A stretch of 64,000 bases of DNA from Roseobacter litoralis Och 149 (lineage in GTDB: Bacteria > Pseudomonadota > Alphaproteobacteria > Rhodobacterales > Rhodobacteraceae), in the NCBI RefSeq assembly GCF_000154785.2, contig NC_015730.1, positions 3,038,001 to 3,102,000 on the forward strand, read 5' to 3'. Position numbers and translations under genes: made by a program. The first letter of the stretch is position 1; every line of letters begins with the position of its first letter. The notes under the pieces were generated by a model. The model was given only the letters and a program-made list of their open reading frames with translations, was not told where the DNA came from and ran no database searches. Below are positions 8,177 to 17,642 of the stretch, in pieces.

Positions 8177-9070
8177 ATGAAAGCAGCGTCTGAATTCCTT
8201 CTGGTTGGCATTGATGGCGGCGGGACCGGCTGTCGGGTTGCGATTTCCGACGCGACTGGCCAGCGCATTGGCGGCGCATCCGGCGGGTCGGCAAATTTTG
8301 CGACCGACCCAGACGCCACGATCAAGAACATCCTTGCCGCCGTGCGGATGGCGGGGTCTGATGCAGGTCTTGCCGGCGACTGGCCGGAAAAATGCGTCGC
8401 ACATGTGGGCCTTGCGGGCATTATGGAACCCTCGGATGCGGATGTGATCGCGACCGCCTTGCCCTTCACCCAGATCACCGTGACAGACGACCGGGCAACT
8501 TCGGTGGCAGGTGCGCTTGGCACCGAGGACGGGGTCTTGATGGCGGTTGGAACAGGAACGATCGTAGCGGCGCAATTCCGGGGTTCCATCAGATATTTTG
8601 GAGGCTGGGGGATGGCCCTCGCGGATCAGGCGTCGGGCGGATGGCTGGGGCACCGCGCCTTACGGCAGGCCATTCTGGCGCAGGATGGCCTATTGGATCA
8701 TTCCCCGATGACACAAACGCTGCTCGACCGTTTTGAAGGCGATTTAAACCAAGTCGTCCAGTTTACAAAAACCGCCGAACCCGGCGATTACGCATCTTTT
8801 GCGCCGATGATTATTGATGCCGCGCGCATCAAGGATCAAAACGCGCTGACGCTGATGCAGCGGGGTGCGGCCTATCTGGACGCTTGTATTCAAGCAGCGG
8901 GCCTTAAGAATACGACTGTTCTATGTCTTTCTGGTGGGGTTGGGCCCCATTACGCACCCTATCTTGATCAATCCCATCAAAACCGACTGCAAGCCCCCAA
9001 GGGCTCGGCTCTAGATGGTGCCCTGCTTCTGGCGCGCCAAAAACCAATTCGGATGGAGGGATCGTCGTGA
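8177..9070 (+). CDS. nagK: N-acetylglucosamine kinase (BadF/BadG/BcrA/BcrD ATPase family)
   Basis: A 297-residue sugar kinase of the ASKHA superfamily. The phosphate-1 motif GIDGGGTGCRVAI lies at about residues 11-23, with GTGTIVAAQF (about 125-134) and LSGGVGPHY (about 253-261) as the phosphate-2 and adenosine elements. It should phosphorylate cytosolic GlcNAc to GlcNAc-6-phosphate. It overlaps the GntR gene by 4 bp and heads the operon with nagA and an SIS-type deaminase. Kinase substrate is inferred from this context; glucosamine is the main alternative. No strong Shine-Dalgarno is visible. Confidence 0.85.
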   Translation: MKAASEFLLVGIDGGGTGCRVAISDATGQRIGGASGGSANFATDPDATIKNILAAVRMAGSDAGLAGDWPEKCVAHVGLAGIMEPSDADVIATALPFTQITVTDDRATSVAGALGTEDGVLMAVGTGTIVAAQFRGSIRYFGGWGMALADQASGGWLGHRALRQAILAQDGLLDHSPMTQTLLDRFEGDLNQVVQFTKTAEPGDYASFAPMIIDAARIKDQNALTLMQRGAAYLDACIQAAGLKNTTVLCLSGGVGPHYAPYLDQSHQNRLQAPKGSALDGALLLARQKPIRMEGSS

Positions 9071-9825
9071 GTGTTGCGGCGTTCCTCAAGCCAGAAGACT
9101 GGTTCCGTCCGGATGGAGGGCCGCGATACGTCCAGCTGCGCCAACGGCTGAGCGAGGGCGTATCAACCGGCCTGCTGCTGCCTGGCAACCCCTTGCCGCC
9201 GGAACGCGAAATCGCGGCTATCACGGACCTCTCACGCGTCACAGTGCGCAAGGCCATTCAGTCATTGGCCGAGGCTGGCGTGATCGTGCAAAAACAGGGA
9301 TCCGGGTCGTTCATCGCCTCAAAGCCTGAGCAGATTGAACAAAAACTATCGAGGCTGACGTCGTTTTCGGAAGACATGGCGCGGCGGGGTAAGGTCTCAA
9401 CATCCCGTTGGCTGGAACGCGGGCTTTTCATGCCCTCCCCGGATGAGATGACCTCTCTGGGTTTGACATCAGAAGAACAGGTCGCTCGGATCACACGACT
9501 GCGCCTCGCCGATGGGGAACCGATTGCGATTGAGCGCGCATCCCTGCCCACGGATATTTTGCCCAACCCACTGGTAGTGGATACCTCCCTTTACGAAACG
9601 CTGGAACGCGATGGCCACCGGCCGGTCAGAGCGTTGCAGAAAATTTCAGCCATAAACCTCGCTGAGCGTGATGCCCACCTGCTCGCAATATCACCACGTG
9701 ATGCCGGTCTGCGTATTGAGCGCACCTCATACCTGAGCAGCGGGCGTGTCGCGGAATTCACCCAGTCCACATATCGGGGGGATGCATACAACTTTATTGC
9801 TGAACTCCGGTTATCAAGGGAATAA
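9067..9825 (+). CDS. nagR: GntR-family repressor with UTRA domain (NagR/NagQ-like)
   Basis: A 252-residue regulator with an N-terminal winged helix (about 15-85, including PPEREIAAITDLSRVTVRKA) and a C-terminal UTRA effector domain (about 100-240), as in HutC-type GntR proteins. The GTG start is supported by GGAGGG six bases upstream and overlaps the nagK stop. It probably senses an amino-sugar phosphate and controls both divergent operons through the repeats at 8059-8173. The name rests on context. Confidence 0.85.
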   Translation: MSVAAFLKPEDWFRPDGGPRYVQLRQRLSEGVSTGLLLPGNPLPPEREIAAITDLSRVTVRKAIQSLAEAGVIVQKQGSGSFIASKPEQIEQKLSRLTSFSEDMARRGKVSTSRWLERGLFMPSPDEMTSLGLTSEEQVARITRLRLADGEPIAIERASLPTDILPNPLVVDTSLYETLERDGHRPVRALQKISAINLAERDAHLLAISPRDAGLRIERTSYLSSGRVAEFTQSTYRGDAYNFIAELRLSRE

Positions 9826-9827
9826 GC

Positions 9828-10856
9828 ATGAGTTCTCAAACCCATATGCGCCGCGAAATCCTTGAAATCCCGAATACCGTTGAAACCTTGCTGACAAAGG
9901 GTGCACCCGCGATCAGTTCCGCAGCGCAAGCGTTGCAAACCGCACATCCCGCATTCCTGATGTCAGTCGCGCGTGGATCGTCTGATCACGCGGCGACGTA
10001 TTTCAAATACGCCACTGAACTAGTTTCAGGCATTCCGGTGGCCTCTGTCGGTCCGTCGGTTGTGTCCATCTATGACCGCAGCCTGCACCTGTCGCGTGGC
10101 GCATGTCTTGCGATTTCGCAATCGGGGAAAAGCCCGGACATCGTCCGTATGGCTGAAATGGCCAAGAAGCAAGGCGCGCTTTCCATCGGTCTGACCAACC
10201 ATGTGGACAGCGATCTGGCCAAGGTCAGCACCCATGTGCTGGATGTGCACGCAGGTGTTGAACAGAGCGTGGCAGCCACCAAGACATTCGTCACCTCTGC
10301 CGTGTCCGCCGTCTGGCTGTTGGCTGAGTGGCAGCAAGACCACGCGCTGTTGCGTGCCATGCATGACTTGCCGGATGTGCTGAACAAGGCGGCGCAAATG
10401 GATTGGTCCGCTTTGGAATCCGAACTCGTATCCTCCCAATCGCTCTTTTGCCTGGGCCGCGGGCCTGCATTGGCAATATCGAATGAGGCCGCGCTGAAAT
10501 TCAAGGAAACCTGCCAATTGCACGCCGAATCCTACTCCTCCGCCGAAGTGCTGCACGGCCCTGTTTCCGTCGTCGACTGCGGCTTTCCGGTGATTGCGCT
10601 GGCAGCAGGAGATCAGGCGGAACCATCGCTGGTGGATGTTGTCGACCAGCTTGCCGCGAAAGGGGCCAAAGCCTTCGTCACCTCTGACAAAACCTCACGC
10701 GCCCACAGCCTGCCCTGCGCGCGCACATCGCACCCGTTACTTGATCCGATCTCTTTGATCGTTTCATTCTACGCGATGGTCGAACAGGTCGCCCGAGCGC
10801 GCGGGATCAACCCCGACATGCCGCGGCACCTGAAGAAAGTAACGGAAACACTGTGA
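9828..10856 (+). CDS. SIS-domain glucosamine-6-phosphate deaminase (NagB-II type)
   Basis: A 342-residue protein with two SIS (sugar isomerase) domains (about 35-170 and 195-325), like the isomerase half of GlmS without its glutaminase domain. VARGSSDHAATYFKY and ISQSGKSPDIV are the sugar-phosphate binding loops. It would convert glucosamine-6-phosphate to fructose-6-phosphate and ammonia, replacing classical NagB, which is absent here. AAGGGAAT precedes the ATG. It lies between nagR and nagA, overlapping nagA by one base. Confidence 0.87.
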   Translation: MSSQTHMRREILEIPNTVETLLTKGAPAISSAAQALQTAHPAFLMSVARGSSDHAATYFKYATELVSGIPVASVGPSVVSIYDRSLHLSRGACLAISQSGKSPDIVRMAEMAKKQGALSIGLTNHVDSDLAKVSTHVLDVHAGVEQSVAATKTFVTSAVSAVWLLAEWQQDHALLRAMHDLPDVLNKAAQMDWSALESELVSSQSLFCLGRGPALAISNEAALKFKETCQLHAESYSSAEVLHGPVSVVDCGFPVIALAAGDQAEPSLVDVVDQLAAKGAKAFVTSDKTSRAHSLPCARTSHPLLDPISLIVSFYAMVEQVARARGINPDMPRHLKKVTETL

Positions 10857-11983
10857 TGAAACGCGCATATGCAGGGGCAGAGATATTTGATGGCAGCACA
10901 CTCCGGTCTGACAGTGCGCTGCTCTTGGATGGGGGCGTCTATCACGGTATCGTCCCGACGCGCGACATCCCCAACGACTACGAGATTGAGACCTTGCCGG
11001 GTGGAACGATCCTGCCGGGGTTTGTTGATCTGCAGGTCAATGGCGGGGGTGGTATACTGTTTAACGACGACCCGTCAGTGGAAGGCCTGCGCACAATCGC
11101 GCAAGCGCATGCAACCACAGGAACGCGTGCTCTGCTGCCAACGCTGATTACTGATACGCCAGATTGCACTAAGGCCGCTGTCGACGCCGTTGAGGCCGCA
11201 ATGCGCCACAAGGTGCCGGGGATCATTGGCATTCACCTCGAAGGACCGCACCTGAGCCTGGCCAAAAAGGGCGCGCATGACCCTGCACTGATCCGCCCGA
11301 TGACCGACGCGGATGAAGCGTTTTTGCAGGATGCAGCACGACGTGTGCCAAACATCATGCTCACTGTCGCCCCGGAAAACGTGACAAACGCCCAAATCAC
11401 GCGCCTGTCCAACGCGGGCATCATCGTCTCGCTGGGTCATACTGATTGCAGCATGGCGGATGCGCAGGCGGCTTTTCAGGCAGGCGCGCGTTGCGTCACG
11501 CATTTGTTTAACGCGATGAGCCAATTGGGCAGTCGCGCGCCGGGCCTTGTTGGGGCTGCTTTGGATACAGGCGGCATTCATGCAGGCTTGATTGCGGATG
11601 ATATCCATGTGCACCGGGCAAGCATACGTGTCGCTTTGAGTGCAAAGCACGCGGATGGCTCTGTTTTTCTAGTGAGTGATGCCATGCCCACGGCCGGGTC
11701 CGACATAACAGAGTTTCGCCTGAACGGACGGCGCGTGCTGCGCCAAAACGGTCGCCTGATACTGGAGGACGGGACACTCGCCGGGGCCGATCTGACGTTC
11801 CCGCGCGCACTTGACGTTTTGATCAATACCGTGGGTTGCGACAAAGCCTTCGCCCTGTCGATGGTAACGGGTTACCCCGCGCGTCTGCTGCGGCATCCCG
11901 GTACGGTGGGCGGGTTTACATCGGGTGGCCAAGCGCGGGCGATTTATCTGGATGATCATTTGCAATACGTCAGGGGGTTTTAA
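10856..11983 (+). CDS. nagA: N-acetylglucosamine-6-phosphate deacetylase
   Basis: A 375-residue amidohydrolase. Metal and active-site motifs are visible: HLEGPHLS (about 126-133), LGHTDCS (about 190-196), THLFNAM and VSDAMPTAG, whose Asp is the catalytic base. It removes acetate from GlcNAc-6-P to give GlcN-6-P for the upstream deaminase. The ATG at 10856 shares a base with the preceding stop (TGATG); a GTG at 10853 is an equally possible start giving one more residue. It is the last gene of the nag operon. Confidence 0.94.
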   Translation: MKRAYAGAEIFDGSTLRSDSALLLDGGVYHGIVPTRDIPNDYEIETLPGGTILPGFVDLQVNGGGGILFNDDPSVEGLRTIAQAHATTGTRALLPTLITDTPDCTKAAVDAVEAAMRHKVPGIIGIHLEGPHLSLAKKGAHDPALIRPMTDADEAFLQDAARRVPNIMLTVAPENVTNAQITRLSNAGIIVSLGHTDCSMADAQAAFQAGARCVTHLFNAMSQLGSRAPGLVGAALDTGGIHAGLIADDIHVHRASIRVALSAKHADGSVFLVSDAMPTAGSDITEFRLNGRRVLRQNGRLILEDGTLAGADLTFPRALDVLINTVGCDKAFALSMVTGYPARLLRHPGTVGGFTSGGQARAIYLDDHLQYVRGF

Positions 11984-12144
11984 CCGGCTTGTGTTGCGGC
12001 CCGTGCGTTACACGCGCCCTCCCCCATGGGCTTGCTGCAGACCAACCCGTATTCGAGCATGTGCCGCCGGTTGATAGACGGATGTTGCAGACGCACCAAC
12101 GCGATGCGCGCTCCCGTCAGGTGTGGCCATTTACAGCCGCAACC

Positions 12145-12741
12145 TTATCGACGCCGCAAGACCTGCCATGCGCGTAGCTTCAAGACCACATAGCCCGTTG
12201 CGAGGATCACCAAGGCGCATAGTGCCGTTTTAGAGATGACCTCCATTGTGCCCTCGATCAACAGCGCATGAACAACGCTGCCAATCACAATGATCAAGGC
12301 AAAAGACGTGTGAATGACGCGCCAGAACCGTGGGCGCAGCCGTATCCTATGGCGCAGCACCGCAAGTAACGCCGAGGCGAACAGAACCCACATCGCGATC
12401 ACACCCCAGACCGAGAACGGCGTGGGAGAGACGAACATAAGAGCATCGACAACATCCGGGGGGCTTGTAATCCAAAGCGCTGCCACATGGATGATCACGG
12501 CGGCAATCAAACACACACCAACCCAACGATGTACGCGTCTGCCCTTGATAACCGGCAGCCCCGGCAACACCCCCCCTGCCAACAGCGGCTGCATGAGCAA
12601 AAGGCATAAGGCGATGACGCCAGCCAACCCGGCGGCAATGTAAATGGGGTCGCGCCATGCCAGCAGGGGGCTGGCGGCTGCCGCAGCTACAGTCACGATC
12701 ACGGCAAAGGCCAAAGTGGCCCATATTAAGAACGAGCGCAT
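12145..12741 (-). CDS. Ferric-reductase-like transmembrane protein (haem b type)
   Basis: A 198-residue integral membrane protein with about six helices. His residues are spaced as in FRE/YedZ-type haem-binding membrane domains: one pair around HRWVGVCLIAAVIIHVAALW (about 70-90), another in VIHTSFALIIVIGSVVHALL (about 143-162). The ATG at 12741 has GGAG five bases upstream. It lies 27 bp after a Tat-exported dioxygenase-like gene, so it may supply electrons to, or take them from, that periplasmic protein. It carries no flavin or NADPH domain, so electrons must come from elsewhere. Function inferred. Confidence 0.75.
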   Translation of the reverse strand: MRSFLIWATLAFAVIVTVAAAAASPLLAWRDPIYIAAGLAGVIALCLLLMQPLLAGGVLPGLPVIKGRRVHRWVGVCLIAAVIIHVAALWITSPPDVVDALMFVSPTPFSVWGVIAMWVLFASALLAVLRHRIRLRPRFWRVIHTSFALIIVIGSVVHALLIEGTMEVISKTALCALVILATGYVVLKLRAWQVLRRR

Positions 12742-12768
12742 CAACGCTCCGCCCGTTTCAACAGGTGA

Positions 12769-13263
12769 TCAGGCCGGTTGCAGAACAAAATCCGCGCTCA
12801 ATGTGGTGTCTTTTGCACTGCGCATGATGGGTCTGAGGAACACCGTTTGAAACTCTTCGCTGTCATAGGCCAGATGCGCATGTGGTTGACCAAATGCAGG
12901 CACGATCTGCGGCATCTCGAGGCGAAATTCTCCGTTGGCGTTGGTCAGGGTTGCGCCATGGCTGTGCGGATCACGCTCATGCCCTTCGGTCGTATGTGCC
13001 CAGATCTGGATACGCTGACCCGCGAGCGGCGCGCCATCACCGGCCCGGCGCACCGTGCCCGTCATCCAGAAACCGCCACTGCCGATCCGCTCCACAATTG
13101 GCGCCCCCGGCAGGTAATTATTCGCCCCGCCGCGCATGGTGGCTGTCGGTGCCAATCCGCTGGCCCTCGCGGGACCGATAAGACCGGAAAAACTCGTCGC
13201 GGCGACAGCGGCGCTGGCGGTGGCGGTGAAAAGTGAACGGCGGGTCAGCAGTCTGCGGGTCAT
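12769..13263 (-). CDS. Tat-exported intradiol-dioxygenase-like protein
   Basis: A 164-residue protein with a twin-arginine leader (LLTRRSLFTATAS, export region to about residue 34) and a beta-sandwich related to intradiol ring-cleavage dioxygenases. The His-X-His iron-ligand pair is seen in GQPHAHLAY (about 123-131). No Tyr occurs between the IQIWAH strand and HAH, where true intradiol dioxygenases have their two Tyr ligands (Glu and Phe stand near those places). Catalysis may therefore differ from classical ring cleavage. Operon with the haem membrane protein downstream. Confidence 0.75.
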   Translation of the reverse strand: MTRRLLTRRSLFTATASAAVAATSFSGLIGPARASGLAPTATMRGGANNYLPGAPIVERIGSGGFWMTGTVRRAGDGAPLAGQRIQIWAHTTEGHERDPHSHGATLTNANGEFRLEMPQIVPAFGQPHAHLAYDSEEFQTVFLRPIMRSAKDTTLSADFVLQPA

Positions 13264-13637
13264 TCCGGGTTCTCCTGTATGGGCAAAGTGAAACCATTCT
13301 GGGTCGGTTAATGTCTAAGTTAGCACGCAATCAGCGAATTCCGATTCACCCACCGCATTACAGGCATAACATGAAATCACAGCTTCGTGATCGCGCGAGG
13401 AACGCGCTGTCGGACCAAGCCTGCTGCGCTGGTTTTTCCGGTTCTTGACGAAAAAACCTCTTCTTTGGATGCCTCAAGCCCCTCTTATGTTTCTCACACC
13501 AAGCATTTCTGATACGCCAAAAGGCGAAGCGGCCCGGTGAAAGTACCCTGGCAACCACCTTCATTGCGCTATGGCAATTGAACGATCCCACGCAGATGGC
13601 CAAGTTTGGGCGACACCCTGCGCCACCCCCGTTTTTT
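13264..13637. other. Intergenic region without recognised features
   Basis: 374 bp between the start of the dioxygenase-like gene and the end of the type I secretion adaptor gene, both on the minus strand. It must contain the dioxygenase promoter. I see no RNA gene, no clear terminator hairpin with a T run, and no coding frame with a recognisable product. Confidence 0.5.
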
Positions 13638-14951
13638 TCAGCCCTCGCGGAAAGCGCGCGTGAAATAGTCGGTCAAAGGTTTGGCCAGATAGTTGAGCGG
13701 CGAACGCTCCGCCGTTTTGATGAAGGCTTCAACAGGCATGCCGGGCAACAGCACCTGCCCGCCAAGTTTCTCTGCCTCACCATCCATCGGGACCAGCTTG
13801 ACCTCGTAATAGGACATGCCGGTGACTTCATCGGTGAACACATCCGCTGACATTCGAACCACATGCCCGATAATTTCAGGTGTCATGCGCTGGTCGAAGG
13901 CTGCAAAACGCAAGGTGGCTTCCTGACCGACATGCACCTGATCAATGTGAATGGGGTCAACCCGTGCCGCGACGACCATGGGCTGGTCTTGCGGGATAAT
14001 GTACATGATCGGTTCAGCCGGTGAGACAACCGACCGCAAAGCAAATATGCGCGATCCGTAGATGACGCCGCTGACCGGGGCCCGTAGCTCCATCCGCGAT
14101 AAGGTATCCGTGGTGCTCAGGCGGCGCTGGACAAGCTCGACCTCCTGAAACTGTAAGTCGCGCAGGGTCGAAATAGCTTCTTCTCGCAACCGCGACGTCA
14201 GCGAAATCCGTTCAATGCTGAGCGATGCAATCTCACCGCGCAGCTGAGCGATACTGGACGTCACACTGCCAATTTCACCCAACAGCCGCGCCTGCTCGCG
14301 TTGCAGCGAAGAGACACGTGAAGCCGGGGCAAGTCCTTTTTCAAACAGCGTCTGGCTGTCGGTCAATTCAGCTTCAATCAGGCCGCGTTGGGTTTCAAGC
14401 GCTGCAAGCTGTGCGGTCGCCCCTTCGATCTGGTTCTCCGCCTGCGCGATCTGCTCCAGTATCTGTTCTGAACTTTGCTGCAAGGAAGTCGCCCGCGCCT
14501 CGAACAGCTGTGCTTGCCCGTCAATCAACGCCTGAACGGCGTCATCCTCTGCGGCCAGTTCGGCCAGTTCTTCCGTAAGCGGCAACGCATCCAGACCATC
14601 ACGCTCTGCTTTCAATCTTGCTTTGCGCGCGAGGATCTCAAAAAGCTGCCCCTCGACAATCGCAAGTTCCGAGCGCAACTGGGTGTCATCAAAGCGCAGG
14701 ACGGTATCCCCGGCGTTCACAAAATCGCCATCTTTCACGGGCAACGCACCAACCACACCCCCCTGTGGGTGTTGCAAAACCTGCCGGTTGGATTCCACCT
14801 CGATATTGCCCGAGGCAATGACAGCCCCTGCAATGCGCGCCTGAACACTCCAGACGCCGATCACCCCGACCAATATCAAAAGCGCGGTTATCCCAACCAT
14901 CAGCGGGCCGGTTGCTTTCCATGCGCGTGGTTGCTGCGATTGTCCGTTCAT
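13638..14951 (-). CDS. Type I secretion periplasmic adaptor (HlyD/PrtE family)
   Basis: A 437-residue membrane fusion protein. One N-terminal transmembrane helix (about 14-38) is followed by a lipoyl-like half motif (LQHPQGGVVGALPVKDG), a long coiled-coil hairpin (about 95-285) and a beta-barrel region (about 290-435, including MELRAPVSGVIYG). It bridges the inner-membrane ABC exporter, encoded upstream with a 4-bp overlap, and a TolC-like outer-membrane channel not encoded here. Confidence 0.93.
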   Translation of the reverse strand: MNGQSQQPRAWKATGPLMVGITALLILVGVIGVWSVQARIAGAVIASGNIEVESNRQVLQHPQGGVVGALPVKDGDFVNAGDTVLRFDDTQLRSELAIVEGQLFEILARKARLKAERDGLDALPLTEELAELAAEDDAVQALIDGQAQLFEARATSLQQSSEQILEQIAQAENQIEGATAQLAALETQRGLIEAELTDSQTLFEKGLAPASRVSSLQREQARLLGEIGSVTSSIAQLRGEIASLSIERISLTSRLREEAISTLRDLQFQEVELVQRRLSTTDTLSRMELRAPVSGVIYGSRIFALRSVVSPAEPIMYIIPQDQPMVVAARVDPIHIDQVHVGQEATLRFAAFDQRMTPEIIGHVVRMSADVFTDEVTGMSYYEVKLVPMDGEAEKLGGQVLLPGMPVEAFIKTAERSPLNYLAKPLTDYFTRAFREG

Positions 14952-16678
14952 GATGATGTCGCCTGTGCCAGTGATTTCTTGATGTTCTCGACATTGCTGA
15001 CCATGGATTTCAGCACCTCGTCGCGAGGGCCATCCGCCTTGATCCGACCACCGTCAATCACCAGCAGCCGGTCACATTCCGACAACGCGCTTGGCCGGTG
15101 CGTCATGATTACAACGGCGCGGTTGGCGGCCTTGAATTCGCGTACCGCCAAATTCAGCGCGACCGATCCATCATTGTCCAACGCCGAATTCGGCTCGTCC
15201 AGTATCAGCAGGACAGGGTCACCATAAAAGGCACGCGCCAAGGCAATGCGCTGTCGCTGACCGCCAGAAAGCTGTCCATCATCCCCCTGCACAATTGTTT
15301 TATATCCATCGGGCAGCGACAAAATCATATCATGCGCATTAGCGCGTTTTGCCGCTTCAACCACTTTTGTATCATCAGGGTTGATCGCCATTCGTGCAAT
15401 GTTTTCAGCAATGGTCCCAGAGAAAAGCACCACGTTCTGCGGCAGGTATCCGATGTAGGACCCCAGGGCATCCGGATCGTATTGATCCAAGGTGGCGCCG
15501 CCAAAGCGCACCTCGCCCGCCGCCACCCGGGTCAGGCCCAGCAACGTCTTGGCAAGGGTTGATTTGCCCGACCCGCTCTTGCCGATAACGCCAAGAGCTT
15601 CGCCCTCACCGATATAGAAAGAGATACCGCTGAGCGTCGGGAACTTTGCGCCCTGAGCGATAACAGAAACGCCCGCAAATGACACATTCGCATGCGGCGT
15701 CGGCAGTGTATGCGTTTCAGGCAACACAGGGGTTTTGTCCAGCAATTCGCCTAGCGACGACCAGGCGCCGCGCGCGCGCTGTACCGTGCTCCACTGTCCC
15801 AGCGCTTGTTGCACCGGGGCCAGAGCGCGTCCCATCATGATCGACCCGGCAATCATCGCCCCCGCAGTCACTTCCGCCTGTAGTACCAGATAGGCCCCGA
15901 GCGCCAGCATGGCGGATTGCAAAAACAGAGTGAATGATTTGGACATGGATGTGAACACACCCGTCCAGTCGTTGGATTTGACGGATGTGTCGGTCGCTTC
16001 TTCGCTCAGGCCCTGCCAACGGGCCGTGACAGCCGCGCTCATGCCTTGTGCACGCACGACTTCGGCAGCGCGGCGCGCCTGTTCGGCAAAGCCATGTGCG
16101 CGGTGCGAGACGTTTTGCGCCTCAAGTGTCTTGGTATTTGTCAGCCAGTTGTTGAGCAGCGTGATGATGACCAAAAGCACACTGCCACTAAGTGCCAGCC
16201 AGCCCAACATCGGATGAAAGATGAAAATTGCGCCAAGGAAAAGGGGCGTCCACGGCACGTCGAAAAGCGCAAGGATAACCGGAGAGGCGAAAAACGTGCG
16301 GACGGTTTCCAGATCCCTGAGCCCGCTTGCCGGGACCGAGCGTTCGCTTGGCAACACCGCGCGCCGCAGCACCGCCTCAAACACCCGGTTTTCGAGTATC
16401 GACTGAAACCGAGCGCCAAATCGTGCAAGCACACGACCGCGCGCATAATCCAGCAGCATCATCAAACCGTAAAGCGCACCAACCAGCACAAAAAGGGCCA
16501 CCAGCGTCTCTTCGGATCGCGACCCGAGAACACGATCATAGACCTGAAGCATGAACAAAGGCCCGGTCAGCATCAGCAGGTTTACGAATACACTGAACAG
16601 AAACACCGCCCATAGCAGCCAAGACCCCGCACGGCGGGCGCGCCGCAATTCTTCAATGCCTGTTTCTCTTTTGGCCAC
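14948..16678 (-). CDS. Type I secretion ABC permease/ATPase (PrtD/HlyB family)
   Basis: A 576-residue exporter half-transporter: six transmembrane helices (about 18-300) fused to an ATPase domain with Walker A GKSGSGKSTLAKTLLG (about 361-376), signature LSGGQRQRIALARA and Walker B LLILDEP. There is no N-terminal C39 peptidase-like domain, which places it with PrtD-type exporters of RTX or protease substrates. It is the first gene of a two-gene operon with the HlyD-like adaptor. No RTX substrate gene lies nearby. Confidence 0.93.
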   Translation of the reverse strand: MAKRETGIEELRRARRAGSWLLWAVFLFSVFVNLLMLTGPLFMLQVYDRVLGSRSEETLVALFVLVGALYGLMMLLDYARGRVLARFGARFQSILENRVFEAVLRRAVLPSERSVPASGLRDLETVRTFFASPVILALFDVPWTPLFLGAIFIFHPMLGWLALSGSVLLVIITLLNNWLTNTKTLEAQNVSHRAHGFAEQARRAAEVVRAQGMSAAVTARWQGLSEEATDTSVKSNDWTGVFTSMSKSFTLFLQSAMLALGAYLVLQAEVTAGAMIAGSIMMGRALAPVQQALGQWSTVQRARGAWSSLGELLDKTPVLPETHTLPTPHANVSFAGVSVIAQGAKFPTLSGISFYIGEGEALGVIGKSGSGKSTLAKTLLGLTRVAAGEVRFGGATLDQYDPDALGSYIGYLPQNVVLFSGTIAENIARMAINPDDTKVVEAAKRANAHDMILSLPDGYKTIVQGDDGQLSGGQRQRIALARAFYGDPVLLILDEPNSALDNDGSVALNLAVREFKAANRAVVIMTHRPSALSECDRLLVIDGGRIKADGPRDEVLKSMVSNVENIKKSLAQATSS

Positions 16679-16896
16679 GATACCAATCCCACCTTTTTAA
16701 ATGCCAGCTGTCACGGCCCTTAATACATATCTTTAATACTACACATCTTAAATTTGTATACATAAAGGCGCCCATTGCCAGTGTCAGAACCGGTCACCTC
16801 ATCAAAGTCGTCAGCTTTGCCCACCGCGCTCCTAATATAAGCGCTTTTGAGCCCGTCCGCGTCAAGTGGCAGGAGCCGAAAGAACGCAAATAGGAA

Positions 16897-16917
16897 ACGG
16901 TCGGCTGCGCAGACCGT
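16897..16917 (-). terminator. Candidate intrinsic terminator of the GntR gene
   Basis: ACGGTC (16897-16902) and GACCGT (16912-16917) form a 6-bp stem with a 9-nt loop, 23 nt beyond the stop of the minus-strand regulator. On that strand it is followed by TTTCCTATTTG, a moderate T-rich tract. Confidence 0.45.
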
Positions 16918-16940
16918 CAAACCGACACTTCTCAGCGAAG

Positions 16941-17642
16941 TCAGTTCTGTGCTGACAGCTGATATCCCGGTGCGGTGACAGATCGCACGGTTGTGATCGG
17001 GGCCGTCCCAATCCATGTGGTGCGTTCAATCACAAGCAAGGCCTCGCCCGCCGCAACGGACAGATGTTCTGCGTTTTCACCTTGGGCATTGATGGCAAAA
17101 AACCGAACATCAAGCTTGCTATACGGTTTGTTGCGCACAAGCCATTCGTTGGCACTGTTGCAAGCCAGATCAACCTCAAGAATGTCGGGTGTTGTGGTGG
17201 TATCAATCCAACGGTCCTCAAAGATATACGGCCTGTTATCCGACAGATGCAGGGCCTTGACGTGCAAAACCTCCGCCGGGTGGGGTGTCCCGAACCGGGC
17301 CATGACAGAGCCCGGCGTCGGCTCAACTGCACTGCTGATCAGTTGATAGGCGTATTTGCTGCCGCGCTGCTCAACTTCGCGTCGGGTGATCGGAATGTCA
17401 AAGGTCGCGCGCGTCACCGGATCGGTCCTGACATGCGTGCCGCCCTTGCGCTTACGCTCTACCAGACCGATCCGCGACAATTCCTGCATCGCGCGATGCA
17501 CGGTCGTTCGTGCGCACCCCAACCCCAAAGCGAGGTCGTTGTCGCGTGGCAGCTTGTCTCCGGGTGCGTATGTTCGATCGAGAATACGCGCCTGTATCTC
17601 GTCCCGTACATCCGTCCATGAAAGGCGTGATTGCCCAGTCAA
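16941..17642 (-). CDS. GntR-family regulator with UTRA domain, divergent from TRAP operon
   Basis: A 233-residue HutC-type regulator: winged helix at about 8-75 (PRDNDLALGLGCARTTVHRA) and UTRA effector domain at about 95-230. The start is a TTG at 17642, supported by GGAGG seven bases upstream; there is no ATG close by in frame. It is divergent from a TRAP transporter whose putative promoter contains a perfect 14-bp palindrome, its likely operator. The ligand is probably the TRAP substrate or a metabolite of it. Confidence 0.87.
   Translation of the reverse strand: MTGQSRLSWTDVRDEIQARILDRTYAPGDKLPRDNDLALGLGCARTTVHRAMQELSRIGLVERKRKGGTHVRTDPVTRATFDIPITRREVEQRGSKYAYQLISSAVEPTPGSVMARFGTPHPAEVLHVKALHLSDNRPYIFEDRWIDTTTTPDILEVDLACNSANEWLVRNKPYSKLDVRFFAINAQGENAEHLSVAAGEALLVIERTTWIGTAPITTVRSVTAPGYQLSAQN

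Noticed and set aside
16757..16766. GTATAC-centred AT-rich sequence before the type I secretion operon as a second GntR operator
   Set aside because: It shares only a few bases with the 14-bp palindrome at 17844-17857 and lacks symmetry beyond the core.
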